From assembly GCF_016809835.1 (NCBI RefSeq), contig NZ_JAFBIL020000008.1, positions 124,001-188,000 of the forward strand: a stretch of DNA of 64,000 bases. The letters are read 5' to 3'. Shown here piece after piece: positions 39,963 through 48,810 of this stretch. Below the pieces are notes generated by a model. The model saw nothing but the letters and a program-made list of their open reading frames with translations. It did not search any database and was not told where the DNA came from. Source of the stretch: Massilia soli (GTDB lineage: Bacteria; Pseudomonadota; Gammaproteobacteria; Burkholderiales; Burkholderiaceae_D). Made by a program: the position numbers and the translations under genes. How positions within the stretch are numbered: position 1 is the stretch's first letter; every line of letters begins with the position of its first letter.

Positions 39963-41495
39963 TCAGGCGACACGCGTGCGCTGGGCGATCCATTCATCGA
40001 GCACCTGTTCGCTGCCCTTGCCGGCGTGTAGTCCGAGCTTCGAGCGGCGCCACAGGATATCGGCGGCGCAGGTGGCCCATTCATGTTCGACCAGGTAATC
40101 CACTTCGGCCGCGAACAGGCCGGGCACGATTTGCGGCCCAAGCTCGTGCATGCCCTGGCGCCGCGCCAGCAGGATGTCGATGCGGCTGCCGTACGCCCGT
40201 CCGTAGCGCAGCGCCAGGGCGCGCGGCAGCCACGGGTAGCGGCGCCCTACCCCGTCAAGCCAGCTGTCGAATTCGACCACGCCGCGGTTCGACGGCTTGC
40301 CGCCGAACAGGTCGCCGCCCGGCAGGCATGCGGCAGCTGTCCAGGCGCCGCTGCGATTGCCCAGCACCGGGGCGATGCGGTCGACGGCTTCCTCGGCCAG
40401 CTTGCGGAAGGTGGTGATCTTGCCGCCGAAGACCGTCAGCATCGGTGCGGCGCTGTCGTCCAGCTCGAGGCGGAAGTCGCGCGTGGCGGCGGCGGCGCTG
40501 GCCGCGTCGTCCTCGACCAGCGGACGTACGCCAGAATAGGTCCACACCACGTCGCCCGGTGTGATCGCACGCTTGAAGTAGCGGTTCGACAGCGTGCACA
40601 GGTAGGCGATCTCGCTGTCGCTGATCGCCACCTGGTCGAGGTCACCGTCGTAATCGAGGTCGGTGGTGCCGATCAGCGTGAACTCCTGCTCGTACGGCAT
40701 GGCGAAGACGATGCGCCCGTCGGGATGCTGGAAGATGTAGGCGTAGTCGTGGTCGAACAGGCGCGGCACGACGATGTGGCTGCCTTTGATCAGGCGTAGC
40801 GCCTTGCCCGGACCTGCAAGCGTCGCGGTTTGCAGAAATTGCGCGGCCCACGGCCCGGCGGCGTTGACCAGGCAGCGCGCCTTTACCCGCGTGCTGCCCT
40901 GCGCATGGGTCAGCGTCGCGGTCCAGTGCCCGGCATCGCGTCGCAGTGCGCTGCAGGCGGTGCGCGTGAGGATGCTGGCGCCGCGTTCGCGCGCGGCGAT
41001 CGCATTGAGGACGACCAGCCGCGCATCGTCGACCCAGCCGTCGGAATAGACAAAGCCGCGCGTGAAGCTGTCCTTCAGCGGCGCGCCCGCCGCGTGCGAA
41101 CGCAGCACGATGGCCTGCGAGCCTGGCAAGAACTCGCGCCGCGCCAGCGTGTCGTACAAGTACAGGCCCGCGCGGATCAGCCATACCGGGCGCTGGCCGC
41201 TGTCGTGCGGCATGACGAACCTGAGGGGACGCATGATGTGCGGGGCGCTGCGCAGCAGCACCTCGCGCTCGGCCAGCGCCTTGCGCACCAGGCGGAATTC
41301 GTAATGCTCCAGGTAGCGCAGGCCGCCGTGGATCAGCTTGCTCGACGCCGACGACGTATGCGCGGCCAGGTCGTCCTTCTCGCACAGGAGCACGCGCAGG
41401 CCGCGCCCGGCCGCGTCGCGCGCGATGCCGGCGCCATTGATGCCGCCGCCGACGATCAGCACGTCGGTTTCAATCAGGTCACCTGGTTGGTCCAT
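39963..41495 (-). CDS. glpD: Aerobic glycerol-3-phosphate dehydrogenase
   Basis: 510 residues, the usual length. The FAD-binding start DVLIVGGGINGAGIARDAAGRGLRVLLCEKDDLAAHTSSASSKLIHGGLRYLEHYEFRLV is almost the GlpD consensus. Later motifs are VNAAGPWAAQFL, GSHIVVPRLFDHDYAYIFQHPDGRIVFAMPYEQEFTLIGTTD, YSGVRPL and FGGKITTFRKLAEEAVD. It oxidises sn-glycerol-3-phosphate to dihydroxyacetone phosphate at the inner membrane and passes electrons to quinone. No glpK, glpF or glpR adjoins it. Confidence 0.95.
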   Translation of the reverse strand: MDQPGDLIETDVLIVGGGINGAGIARDAAGRGLRVLLCEKDDLAAHTSSASSKLIHGGLRYLEHYEFRLVRKALAEREVLLRSAPHIMRPLRFVMPHDSGQRPVWLIRAGLYLYDTLARREFLPGSQAIVLRSHAAGAPLKDSFTRGFVYSDGWVDDARLVVLNAIAARERGASILTRTACSALRRDAGHWTATLTHAQGSTRVKARCLVNAAGPWAAQFLQTATLAGPGKALRLIKGSHIVVPRLFDHDYAYIFQHPDGRIVFAMPYEQEFTLIGTTDLDYDGDLDQVAISDSEIAYLCTLSNRYFKRAITPGDVVWTYSGVRPLVEDDAASAAAATRDFRLELDDSAAPMLTVFGGKITTFRKLAEEAVDRIAPVLGNRSGAWTAAACLPGGDLFGGKPSNRGVVEFDSWLDGVGRRYPWLPRALALRYGRAYGSRIDILLARRQGMHELGPQIVPGLFAAEVDYLVEHEWATCAADILWRRSKLGLHAGKGSEQVLDEWIAQRTRVA

Positions 41496-41590
41496 CCTCC
41501 GCCCCCATATGCGCCATCACCGGACACATGGCTGATTGTGTACCGAATGGGCCGCCTTGACAAATTTTCGCACCATGGGCGAACCGCGCC

Positions 41591-43684
41591 TCAGGCATCG
41601 ACCTCGCCGTCGATCCGCTCCGGAACGCCGCAAATGGCGCGCGAGGCCTGCATGCCGCCCATGACCGCGGCCTCGATACAGCCTGCGTCGAGCCCTGTCT
41701 TGAGCCAGTCGCCGGCCAGGAACAGGTTGGCGAAGCCGGCGCCGTCCGACGCCAGCCGGTATTGCGCCGTGCCGGCGGCGCACAGCACGTAGCGCTCCGA
41801 CGGGTCGACATTGGCGCGCCAGTACTGGGCGTCGAAACGTGCCACGCCTTCGCGCTGCATCGGGTCCGACAGCCAGTGCCAGGCAAAGCCGCCCGCCTGC
41901 ATGGCCGAGGGCCACAGGTCGCCGATGCGCTGGGCCAGCAGTTCGATCGCGCCTTCCTTGGCCAGCATCCGCGCGCGCGCCGGATAGCCGTGATCGGCTT
42001 GCGGCGGATAGGACGGCATCGGCAGCGTGCCGCAAAAGTACGACACGCTTTCGGGTTGCTGGGCCGGCGGCCAGTCTTCGCGTGCCAGCAGGTGGTCCAG
42101 CGGCGCCCAGATTCCATAGGGCTGCGAGAAGCCGGCCAGTACCGGATGCTGCCCGCCGGGCTGGTGCGTCCATCCGGCCTGCGCCAGGGACCGGTCGAGC
42201 CATACCTGGCACGCCTGCGTGGCGACGGTCCGCAGCTGCTCGGAGGCCGCCTTGAGCGGCGCGCTGGCGGCCAGCAGGCGCGGGCACAGTGCGGCCAGCG
42301 ACCCGACCGGTATCCCGAACACCACCTTGTCGAAGTCGCGGCCACGCTCAAGCAGTACTTCAGGCAAGGGCTGGCCGAACTGGCGGCGATAGAGTTCGGG
42401 CCAGCTGGTCCAGTACGATTCAAGATCGACTTCGCGCTCCTGCAGCAGCACCGCCTGGGCCGGATCGATCTGCGCGTAGTCGGGCGCGGCGGGCCAGCAA
42501 TCGAGGCCGCGCACCCTGACCAGCGGGTTGTAGCGGCCGTGGCGCAGCGTGACCTGGCGCGTCATGCGGATGGCGGCGACGTCGTCGCCGTCGGGCACCA
42601 GCTCCTCGACGCGGTGGAAGAACCTGAACTTGACGCCGCGCCCCGCCAGCACCTCGTACAAGGGCGTGAAAACGGTGTCGCCCATCCCTGCCTGCATCTT
42701 GAAGATGATGCTGCCCTTGTAGCCAAACATCAGGCGCAGCATCCCGCGCAGCATGGTGCCTGCTTCCGCCGTCGGCCGGGCGAAGTCGCCGTCCTGGTAG
42801 GCGAACACCAGGTCGTAGGCGGCGCGCACCGGTGCCGAGTCGATGCACAGTTCGGGGTCGCCGCCGTGCTTTGCAAGCCAGGCGCGCAGGTCGGTGCCGT
42901 TGATCGTGTCGAAGCCGTTGATGAATACGCCGTCGGCGAACAGCCCCTGGAGCACGGTACTTCCGGTCTCCAGGCAGACGCGCAGGCGGCGCAGCTCCTC
43001 GCCGGCAGGCGACAGCTCGCGCCAGGTGGAGCGCACGCGCGCGCGCATGCCATCGAGCGCCTGCGCCAGCAGCGCGTGCTGGTGCAGCTGGTGCTTGCGC
43101 GAGTCGTCGGGCATGGTGCGCGCAAGCGCCGACAGCAGCCGGTACGAGCGCGCCGCGCCGTTGCCCTGCACGTCGACGTCCTGCAGGCTGGCCAGTTCGT
43201 CGAGCCAGCGGCCGATCCATCCGAGCAGCGTCATCGCCATCTGCCACATCGTTACCGGCGCCCCCAGTCCCGGTTCTCCGGGCAGCGCGGGGAATACGAT
43301 GCGCCAGGGGCGCTGGCCGACCGCGGTGGCGTCGGCCAGCGCGACGTAGTCGTGCGCCTTGAATGCGTCGCGCCAGGTGGCGAGCGGCGCGCCGGGGGCC
43401 CGTCCCAGCCTGTCGTAGGCCGCGCGCATCAGGGCGAAGGTATTGCCATAGAAGCCGAACAGCGTGTGCAGCCCGTGCTCTTCGATGCGCTGGCCATGCA
43501 GCGCGTTGCGGCCGCTGGCGCCTTTGCCGCCCAGCCGCCACCCCTGCTGGTAGACGGTGATGTCGTAGCGGTCCTGCCAGCCGGGGACCGAGGACAGGTG
43601 CCAGGCCGCGGCCAGCGATCCGATGCCGCCGCCAAGGATGGCGATTTTTTCACGCTGCGTGCTTGCGGCCGGCCGGTTGCTCAT
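41591..43684 (-). CDS. FAD-dependent oxidoreductase with NAD(P)-binding Rossmann domain (phytoene-desaturase-like)
   Basis: 697 residues. The N-terminus has the dinucleotide-binding motif KIAILGGGIGSLAAAWHLSS, then VYQQGWRLGGKGASGRN and EEHGLHTLFGFYGNTF, as in amine-oxidase/phytoene-desaturase flavoproteins. A second flavin contact lies near the C-terminus, FANLFLAGDWLKTGLDAGCIEAAVMGGMQASRAICG. The central 400 residues are large and helical. No transmembrane segment or export signal is seen. The substrate is unknown; carotenoid genes do not adjoin it. It lies 95 bp upstream of glpD on the same strand. Confidence 0.82.
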   Translation of the reverse strand: MSNRPAASTQREKIAILGGGIGSLAAAWHLSSVPGWQDRYDITVYQQGWRLGGKGASGRNALHGQRIEEHGLHTLFGFYGNTFALMRAAYDRLGRAPGAPLATWRDAFKAHDYVALADATAVGQRPWRIVFPALPGEPGLGAPVTMWQMAMTLLGWIGRWLDELASLQDVDVQGNGAARSYRLLSALARTMPDDSRKHQLHQHALLAQALDGMRARVRSTWRELSPAGEELRRLRVCLETGSTVLQGLFADGVFINGFDTINGTDLRAWLAKHGGDPELCIDSAPVRAAYDLVFAYQDGDFARPTAEAGTMLRGMLRLMFGYKGSIIFKMQAGMGDTVFTPLYEVLAGRGVKFRFFHRVEELVPDGDDVAAIRMTRQVTLRHGRYNPLVRVRGLDCWPAAPDYAQIDPAQAVLLQEREVDLESYWTSWPELYRRQFGQPLPEVLLERGRDFDKVVFGIPVGSLAALCPRLLAASAPLKAASEQLRTVATQACQVWLDRSLAQAGWTHQPGGQHPVLAGFSQPYGIWAPLDHLLAREDWPPAQQPESVSYFCGTLPMPSYPPQADHGYPARARMLAKEGAIELLAQRIGDLWPSAMQAGGFAWHWLSDPMQREGVARFDAQYWRANVDPSERYVLCAAGTAQYRLASDGAGFANLFLAGDWLKTGLDAGCIEAAVMGGMQASRAICGVPERIDGEVDA

Positions 43685-43817
43685 CGCGTTCTCCCCTCAC
43701 GTCAGCAGCCAGTGTATTTTCAACGGCCGGGTTTCATGTTCGCAAATATCAATCATGCGAGGTGGATGGGGCCGCAGTGTGTAAGATGAGGGACAGACTG
43801 AAGAACCGCGCGCCGGC

Positions 43818-44432
43818 ATGATCACGACACCTTACGTTTCCACTTTTTCGGGCAACCGCTTTTACCCGCTCGAGCCGCGCATCGACCGCGTGGCGATCGA
43901 AGACATCGCCCACGGCCTGGCCTATCAGTGCCGCTTCAACGGGCAAACCTGCGAGTTCTACTCGGTGGCCCAGCACAGCCTGGTGGTCGCGTCGCTGGTA
44001 CCGCCCGAGCTGCGGCTGGCCGCGCTGCTGCACGATGCCGCTGAAGCTTACCTTGGGGACATGGTCAAGCCGCTCAAGGTGCTGCTGCCGGAGTTTGCCG
44101 CCATCGAAGACAAGGTTACGCTGATCATCGGCCGGGCGTTCGGGGTCGATTTTTCCGACTACGGCCCGATCAAGAAGGCCGACCTGATCGCCCTGGCCAC
44201 CGAAAAGCGCGACCTGATGCCGCATTCGGTCGAACGCTGGGCTTACCTCGACCTGGTGCGGGCGCTGCCCGCACCGATCGTGCCGATGAGCCCAAGGGAT
44301 GCCAAAATGGCATTCCTCGACGAATTCGCCCGCCTGCTGGACCCGGCGAACGCGGTCGCACGAAAAGCGGGCTCAACGCTAAGTAGCGGATTTGACAGTG
44401 TTTTTCCCGATATCCACAAGAACTGTGGATAA
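43818..44432 (+). CDS. HD domain phosphohydrolase, C-terminus encoded in a repeated element
   Basis: 204 residues. The metal-binding HD motifs are present: CEFYSVAQHSLVVASLVPPE (first His), AALLHDAAEAYLGDMVKPLK (HD pair), and KKADLIALATEKRDLM (distal Asp). This fits YfbR-like or phage-type HD nucleotidases acting on (d)NMPs. The last 18 codons (from about residue 187, STLSSGFDSVFPDIHKNCG) lie in the ~120-bp repeat that recurs at 47826. The stop codon TAA is part of a DnaA-box sequence there, so the C-terminal tail is probably acquired and of no catalytic importance. Confidence 0.85.
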   Translation: MITTPYVSTFSGNRFYPLEPRIDRVAIEDIAHGLAYQCRFNGQTCEFYSVAQHSLVVASLVPPELRLAALLHDAAEAYLGDMVKPLKVLLPEFAAIEDKVTLIIGRAFGVDFSDYGPIKKADLIALATEKRDLMPHSVERWAYLDLVRALPAPIVPMSPRDAKMAFLDEFARLLDPANAVARKAGSTLSSGFDSVFPDIHKNCG

Positions 44433-44499
44433 CGTTGTGGATAAGGCCCTCTTGACAACCCAGAAGCCCAATATCCATGCGGTTCTTAACAAACTGCCC
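44379..44499 (+). repeat. Dispersed intergenic repeat, copy A, with two DnaA-box sequences
   Basis: 121 bp aligning with 47826-47945 at about 70% identity by hand, with one 1-base gap. It contains two exact DnaA-box sequences, TGTGGATAA at 44424-44432 and 44436-44444, a near box ATATCCACA at 44410-44418, and TTGACA at 44452-44457 as a possible -35 element pointing toward the REC-PAS gene. Its left part overlaps the 3' end of the HD gene. The rest of the gap to 44671 shows nothing else. Confidence 0.75.
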
Positions 44500-44671
44500 G
44501 TTCTGAAGGCAAAAATCTATACCAATGAAATCAAGTACTTAGCTTTAGGTGCTGCGACGCATCAAACACCCGATGCGGCAAATTCCTACAAAACTTCACT
44601 ACAGGGGATAACTAGCAACGGGCAAGGTAAATTGCTTTGACAATCCCCCACCGCTGACTTAATGTTGACTC

Positions 44672-45547
44672 ATGTTAACGACCGACCCTGACTTGATCCT
44701 CGAAGACGATGATCCTCCCGACAACTCGTCGGCCGTAGCGGAACCCGCGCCCTGGCGCATCCTCATTGTCGACGACGATGTGGATGTCCATGTGGTGACC
44801 AAGTTCGCCCTCAGCGCGACCAATTTCCAGGGCCGCCGCCTCAGTTTCCTGCACGCCTACAGCGGCAAGGAGGCACTGAACATCCTGCGCGACACCCCGG
44901 ATATCGCGATGGTGCTGCTCGACGTGATCATGGAAACCGACGACGCCGGACTGCGCGTGGCACGCCAGATACGCGAGCAACTGCACAATGAGCTGGTGCG
45001 CATCGTCTTGCGCACCGGCCAGCCAGGCCAGGCGTTTGAACACGAGGTAATTGTCGATTACGACATCAACGATTACTGGTGCAAGGCCGACCTGACCACG
45101 CGCAAGCTGTTCACCACGGTGATTTCATCGCTGCGCGCCTACGAGACACTGGCTGCGGCCAAGGCAACGCGCGACCGCTTGAACGAGGAACTGGCACGCG
45201 CGCGCAATGTGCAAGCGGCGCTCAATCCGCTGGCGCTGATCCTGACGCTCGACCGCGATGGCGTGGTGGTCGATGCCAATGAGCGGCTGTGCACGGTGTT
45301 TGGCGTGACGCGCGCCAGCGTGGTCGGGCGCACGCCCGGCGCGCTGCGGCCGGGCATCTCCGACCAGCGGGCGCACGAGATCGTCAGTTCGCTGGTCAGG
45401 AGCGGCGGCTGGGCAGGCGACCTCGAGATCACCGACGCTTATGGGACCCCGGTGCCGCTGCGCTGCGCCGCGCTGGCGTTCAAGGACAGCGACGGCGAGC
45501 CGTATCAATATGTGGCGGTGGCAACCGAGCGCACCGCTGCCGATTGA
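44672..45547 (+). CDS. Response regulator with receiver and PAS domains, no output domain
   Basis: 291 residues. The receiver (about 28-160) has ILIVDDDVDVHVVTKFAL, the phosphorylation site MVLLDVIMETDD, RTGQPGQAFEHEVIVDYDINDYWCKADLTTRKLFTTV and a C-terminal coiled segment; the IVDYDINDY motif is typical of receivers joined to DUF3369 or HD-GYP proteins. A PAS domain (about 185-285) follows: LALILTLDRDGVVVDANERLCTVFGVTRASVVGRTPG. There is no DNA-binding, kinase or enzymatic domain, so it may act as a sensor or phosphate shuttle. Copy A of the intergenic repeat is its upstream region. Confidence 0.82.
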   Translation: MLTTDPDLILEDDDPPDNSSAVAEPAPWRILIVDDDVDVHVVTKFALSATNFQGRRLSFLHAYSGKEALNILRDTPDIAMVLLDVIMETDDAGLRVARQIREQLHNELVRIVLRTGQPGQAFEHEVIVDYDINDYWCKADLTTRKLFTTVISSLRAYETLAAAKATRDRLNEELARARNVQAALNPLALILTLDRDGVVVDANERLCTVFGVTRASVVGRTPGALRPGISDQRAHEIVSSLVRSGGWAGDLEITDAYGTPVPLRCAALAFKDSDGEPYQYVAVATERTAAD

Positions 45548-45595
45548 GCGGGCCGGCATACCGGGCGCCGCCGCCCCCCGCGCTACTGCGCCGGT

Positions 45596-47692
45596 TCACT
45601 TCCACGCGTTGCGCGCGCGCTCGCGCACCAGCATCCGCACGCTGTCGGGCATAGGCTTCCTGCTGTGCGCCTGGTCGGCTGTCAGCCACACGCATTCCTC
45701 GAAATGCTTCAGCATCGCCGGGCTGATGAAGCGCGTGCGGGCGGCGTACACGTGGCGGTCGCCCATCTGCGCCTGCTGCTTGATGAAGAAGCGGTTCGGC
45801 ACTACCAGGTGCAGGTGCTCCCTGGCGCGCGTCATCGCGACATACAGCAGCCGCCGCTCTTCCTCGATCTCTTCCGCGCTGCCGGTGCTCATGTCCGACG
45901 GGATGCAGCCATCCACCACATTGAGCACATGCACCGACTTCCACTCCTGCCCCTTGGATGAGTGAATGGTCGACAAAATGACATAGTCCTCGTCCAGGTT
46001 GGGCGGCCCGGCACGGTCGCTGGTGGCCTCGGGCGGATCGAGCGTGATCTCGGCCAGGAAGGTCTCGCGCGAGCCATAGCCGCCGGCCAGCTGCGCCAGC
46101 TGTTCGATATCCGCCGCGCGCACCTGCGCGTCATCGTGCATGCGTTCGAGCTGCGGCAGGTACCAGTTCTTCACCAGGCCGATATCGGCCGGCCAGCGCA
46201 GGCCGGGCGTGCGCAAGGCCCGGTACAGGGCCACGAACGCTTGCCATTCGCCGCCGGCCTTGGCGGGCGGCGCGAAGGCTTCCAGCGCCAGCACCGGTTC
46301 GGCGGCCTGGCCGAGCGCGTCGAGCAGGCGGCTGGCGGTGGCCGGCCCGACCCCGGGAATCAGCTGCGCCACGCGGAAGCCGGCCATGCGCCCACTCGGG
46401 TTCTGGGCAAAGCGCAGCATTGCCAGCACGTCCTTGATGTGCGACGCTTCCAAAAACTTCAGGCCGCCAAACTTGACGAAGGGGATATTGCGGCGCATCA
46501 GCTCGAGCTCCAGCGCCGCGCTATGGCTGGCGGCGCGGAACAGCACCGCCTGCGCGGTTAGCGCGATGCCGGCTTCGCGGTGCTCGAGGATGCGGTTGCA
46601 CACCCAGCGCGCCTGCTCGGCTTCATCGGGGATCAGCACCAGCTGCGGTCGCGCGGTCGAGACCTTGTCGGTCCACAGCGTCTTGGCATGGCGTTCCAGC
46701 GCCTGCGCGATCACCGCGTTGGCAGCGTCCAGGATGGGCTGGGTGGAGCGGTAGTTGCGCTCGAGCGTGATCAGGCAGGCCGGCTGGCTGAACTGCTGCG
46801 GAAAGTCGAGGATGTTGCGCACGGTGGCGCCGCGGAAGGCGTAGATCGACTGGGCGTCGTCGCCGACCACCATCACCCCCTTGCCGTCCGGCTTCATGCC
46901 GGTGATGACCGCGGCCTGCAGCCGGTTGGTGTCCTGGTATTCGTCGACCAGCACGTAGTCGAACAGCGCGCCGATCTCGGGGCCCAGTTCGGGGTCGGCG
47001 GCCATCTCGGACCAGAACAGCAGCAGGTCATCGTAATCGAGCACATTCTGTTCCTGCTTGGCGTCGACGTAGGCGCCGAACAGCGCCTTGAGCTCCTGTT
47101 CCCACTCGCTGCACCAAGGGAACGTGCTTTGCAAGACATCGCCCAATGCCTCGCGGCTATTGACCACCCGCGAATAGATCGACAGGCAGGTGCCCTTGAG
47201 CGGAAAGCGCTTGTCGGTCCGGGTCAGGCCGATCTCGTGGCGCACCAGGCCGATCAAGTCTTCCGAGTCGCCGCGGTCGTGGATGGTAAACGACTCATCG
47301 AGCCCGATCCGGCCCGCGTACTGGCGCAGCAGGCGCGCGCCGATGCTGTGGAAGGTGCCGGCCCACGGCAGCGTCGCGGGCGCCTGGGCGCTGCGCAGCC
47401 CCATCACCCGGTGCAGCACGTGGCCGGCGCGGTTGCCCATCTCGACCGCGGCGCGGCGCGAAAACGTCAACAGCAAAATGCGCTGGGGATCGGCGCCACC
47501 CTGGATCAGCCTCGCCACCCGATGCGCCAGGGTATTGGTCTTGCCGGATCCGGCACCGGCGACGACCAGCAGCGGACGCGGGGCGGCCTGCCCGATGTCG
47601 TGCTCGACGGCTGCGCGCTGCTCGGGATTCAGGCTGCCATACGGATCTTCAGGGACGGTTTTCTCGGCAACGGGTTGCATCTGCGCATTCAA
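45596..47692 (-). CDS. UvrD/Rep/PcrA-type ATP-dependent DNA helicase
   Basis: 698 residues, superfamily 1A. Q-motif LNPEQRAAVEHD, Walker A VVAGAGSGKTNTLAHRVARL, Walker B LVDEYQDTNRLQAAVI, motif III MVVGDDAQSIYAFRGATVRNI, motif IV ITLERNYRSTQPILDAAN, motif V LSTIHSSKGQEWKSVHVLNVVDG and motif VI RRLLYVAMTRAREHLHLV. It unwinds DNA 3' to 5', probably in repair or replication restart. The family's typical C-terminal Tudor-like tail is short here. It ends 48 bp from the convergent REC-PAS gene; upstream it faces copy B of the intergenic repeat. Confidence 0.92.
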   Translation of the reverse strand: MNAQMQPVAEKTVPEDPYGSLNPEQRAAVEHDIGQAAPRPLLVVAGAGSGKTNTLAHRVARLIQGGADPQRILLLTFSRRAAVEMGNRAGHVLHRVMGLRSAQAPATLPWAGTFHSIGARLLRQYAGRIGLDESFTIHDRGDSEDLIGLVRHEIGLTRTDKRFPLKGTCLSIYSRVVNSREALGDVLQSTFPWCSEWEQELKALFGAYVDAKQEQNVLDYDDLLLFWSEMAADPELGPEIGALFDYVLVDEYQDTNRLQAAVITGMKPDGKGVMVVGDDAQSIYAFRGATVRNILDFPQQFSQPACLITLERNYRSTQPILDAANAVIAQALERHAKTLWTDKVSTARPQLVLIPDEAEQARWVCNRILEHREAGIALTAQAVLFRAASHSAALELELMRRNIPFVKFGGLKFLEASHIKDVLAMLRFAQNPSGRMAGFRVAQLIPGVGPATASRLLDALGQAAEPVLALEAFAPPAKAGGEWQAFVALYRALRTPGLRWPADIGLVKNWYLPQLERMHDDAQVRAADIEQLAQLAGGYGSRETFLAEITLDPPEATSDRAGPPNLDEDYVILSTIHSSKGQEWKSVHVLNVVDGCIPSDMSTGSAEEIEEERRLLYVAMTRAREHLHLVVPNRFFIKQQAQMGDRHVYAARTRFISPAMLKHFEECVWLTADQAHSRKPMPDSVRMLVRERARNAWK

Positions 47693-47825
47693 ACTAGGGG
47701 GACACTATAACTGTACATTTATCCAGTAGTCCCGCGCAAGAAAAATTCACGCGGCGAGCTTCAAAATTCTGCGGCGGATCGCACAAACATTTGCGTTATC
47801 TCATCAGTTATCCGGCTGTCCTGCG

Positions 47826-47945
47826 CTAAGTAGCCGTAACTAAAGCACTTTTTGAGATATCCACATTCGCTGTGTATAACTTTGTGGAAAACCACCCCTT
47901 GACACCCCGGAACCCAATGCTGATGCGGGTTTCAACAAAATGCCC
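47826..47945 (+). repeat. Dispersed intergenic repeat, copy B
   Basis: 120 bp, same orientation as copy A. It keeps CTAAGTAGC at the left end, ATATCCACA (47857-47865), imperfect boxes TGTGTATAA (47871-47879) and TGTGGAAAA (47883-47891), TTGACA (47899-47904) and the right end AACAAAATGCCC. The conserved positions cluster in the box and TTGACA segments. Confidence 0.75.
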
Positions 47946-48022
47946 AATCCACAGGCAGAACTATTTCTCGTTTAAAATCAATGACTTGAAAAGTCAACGG
48001 CACGGCACGCAAAAATAAACTC

Positions 48023-48044
48023 AAAAATTCTTTTAGGAATTTTT
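48023..48044. terminator. AT-rich hairpin, possible terminator
   Basis: Perfect 8-bp stem AAAAATTC / GAATTTTT with loop TTTTAG and one more T after it. It lies downstream of the minus-strand 70-residue gene (stop at 48150), where on the minus strand it would also be followed by A/T-rich sequence. The stem is weak, so the role is uncertain. Confidence 0.35.
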
Positions 48045-48149
48045 TGTGCATAACCGGACCGTCCCCAGCGCGGAAACGGGCTGCGGATCGATGTTTTTTT
48101 GATATGCATTACACCTTACCAACAAGGTGCCGCGATCGCGGATGCGTGC

Positions 48150-48362
48150 TTAGTGGCGGCGCCGCGATGGCTCGAGCAGCACGCGTTCGATGACGTGGGA
48201 GGAAATGCCGTGGGATTTGAGGTATTCGAGCGCTGCGACGGTATTGCTGGATTCTTGTACAGAAATGGCGTGGTTCACGATGTCTCTGCGCCTGGCATCG
48301 GTGCGCTGGTACGTCGGCTCCAGAACCGCCACATTCGCCCCGGCGTATTGGTATTGATTCAT
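48150..48362 (-). CDS. Small hypothetical protein, 70 residues
   Basis: Strong ribosome binding site GAGGGAG before the ATG at 48362. The product (MNQYQYAGANVAVLEP, then AALEYLKSHGISSHVIERVLLEPSRRRH) has a helical C-terminal half that ends very basic, with a ISSHVIERVLL helix. It could bind nucleic acid or a protein partner, but I do not recognise the family. It is divergent from the mini zinc-finger gene with about 230 bp between them. Confidence 0.65.
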   Translation of the reverse strand: MNQYQYAGANVAVLEPTYQRTDARRRDIVNHAISVQESSNTVAALEYLKSHGISSHVIERVLLEPSRRRH

Positions 48363-48592
48363 CGCAACTCCCTCGAATTATCTGACACAGATCAATTTTG
48401 CCGCTATCGGAGTATCCCCCAATAAAGCCCAAAGTCAATGTCAGGTTCCCATCAAAACGGCGAATTATTAAGTTGTGCAGCATGCAGTTGCGAACCCCTG
48501 GAGCCGCGCGGAAATGGAAGGTGCCCGGCGTCAGCGCCGCGCTACAATCGCTGCATCTTGAAGGGCATGTTCCCCACCGATGGAGGATTTCC

Positions 48593-48769
48593 ATGGCAAG
48601 CCATATCGATCCCAAGCGCAATCCCGGCGACGATGCCGAAGCCGGCACCCCAGGTACCGGCGAGGATATCTGCGACGAATGCGGCGGCAGCGGCAAGCTC
48701 GGCGACGGGCGCGACTGCCCGAACTGCGGCGGCACCGGCAAGGTCATCCACGGGATCGGCGGCGGCTAA
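48593..48769 (+). CDS. Mini DnaJ-type zinc-finger protein, 58 residues
   Basis: Start set by GGAGG seven bases before the ATG at 48593; the frame is open upstream without a site. Two CxxCxGxG motifs, CDECGGSGK and CPNCGGTGK, as in the zinc-binding centre of DnaJ, make up most of the protein, with a polar N-terminus (SHIDPKRNPGDDAEAGTPGTGED). A single zinc ion is probably held by the four cysteines. There is no J-domain, so it cannot act as a normal DnaJ; chaperone or redox roles are possible. The following chromate transporter gene starts 41 bp later. Confidence 0.75.
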   Translation: MASHIDPKRNPGDDAEAGTPGTGEDICDECGGSGKLGDGRDCPNCGGTGKVIHGIGGG

Positions 48770-48810
48770 GCGCGCGTAGACAGTGGCCACCGCAGGCGCG
48801 ATAATGCGGC

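Larger units (their letters stand above)
47693..48149. other. Intergenic region, mostly repeat copy B and AT-rich sequence
   Basis: 457 bp with no gene that I can support. It holds repeat copy B (47826-47945) and an AT-rich hairpin at 48023-48044. It should contain the promoter of the helicase gene on the minus strand. Confidence 0.5.

Noticed and set aside
44392-44640. 82-codon frame running out of the HD gene region
   Set aside because: Lies largely in the dispersed repeat, has no Shine-Dalgarno and no coding character.
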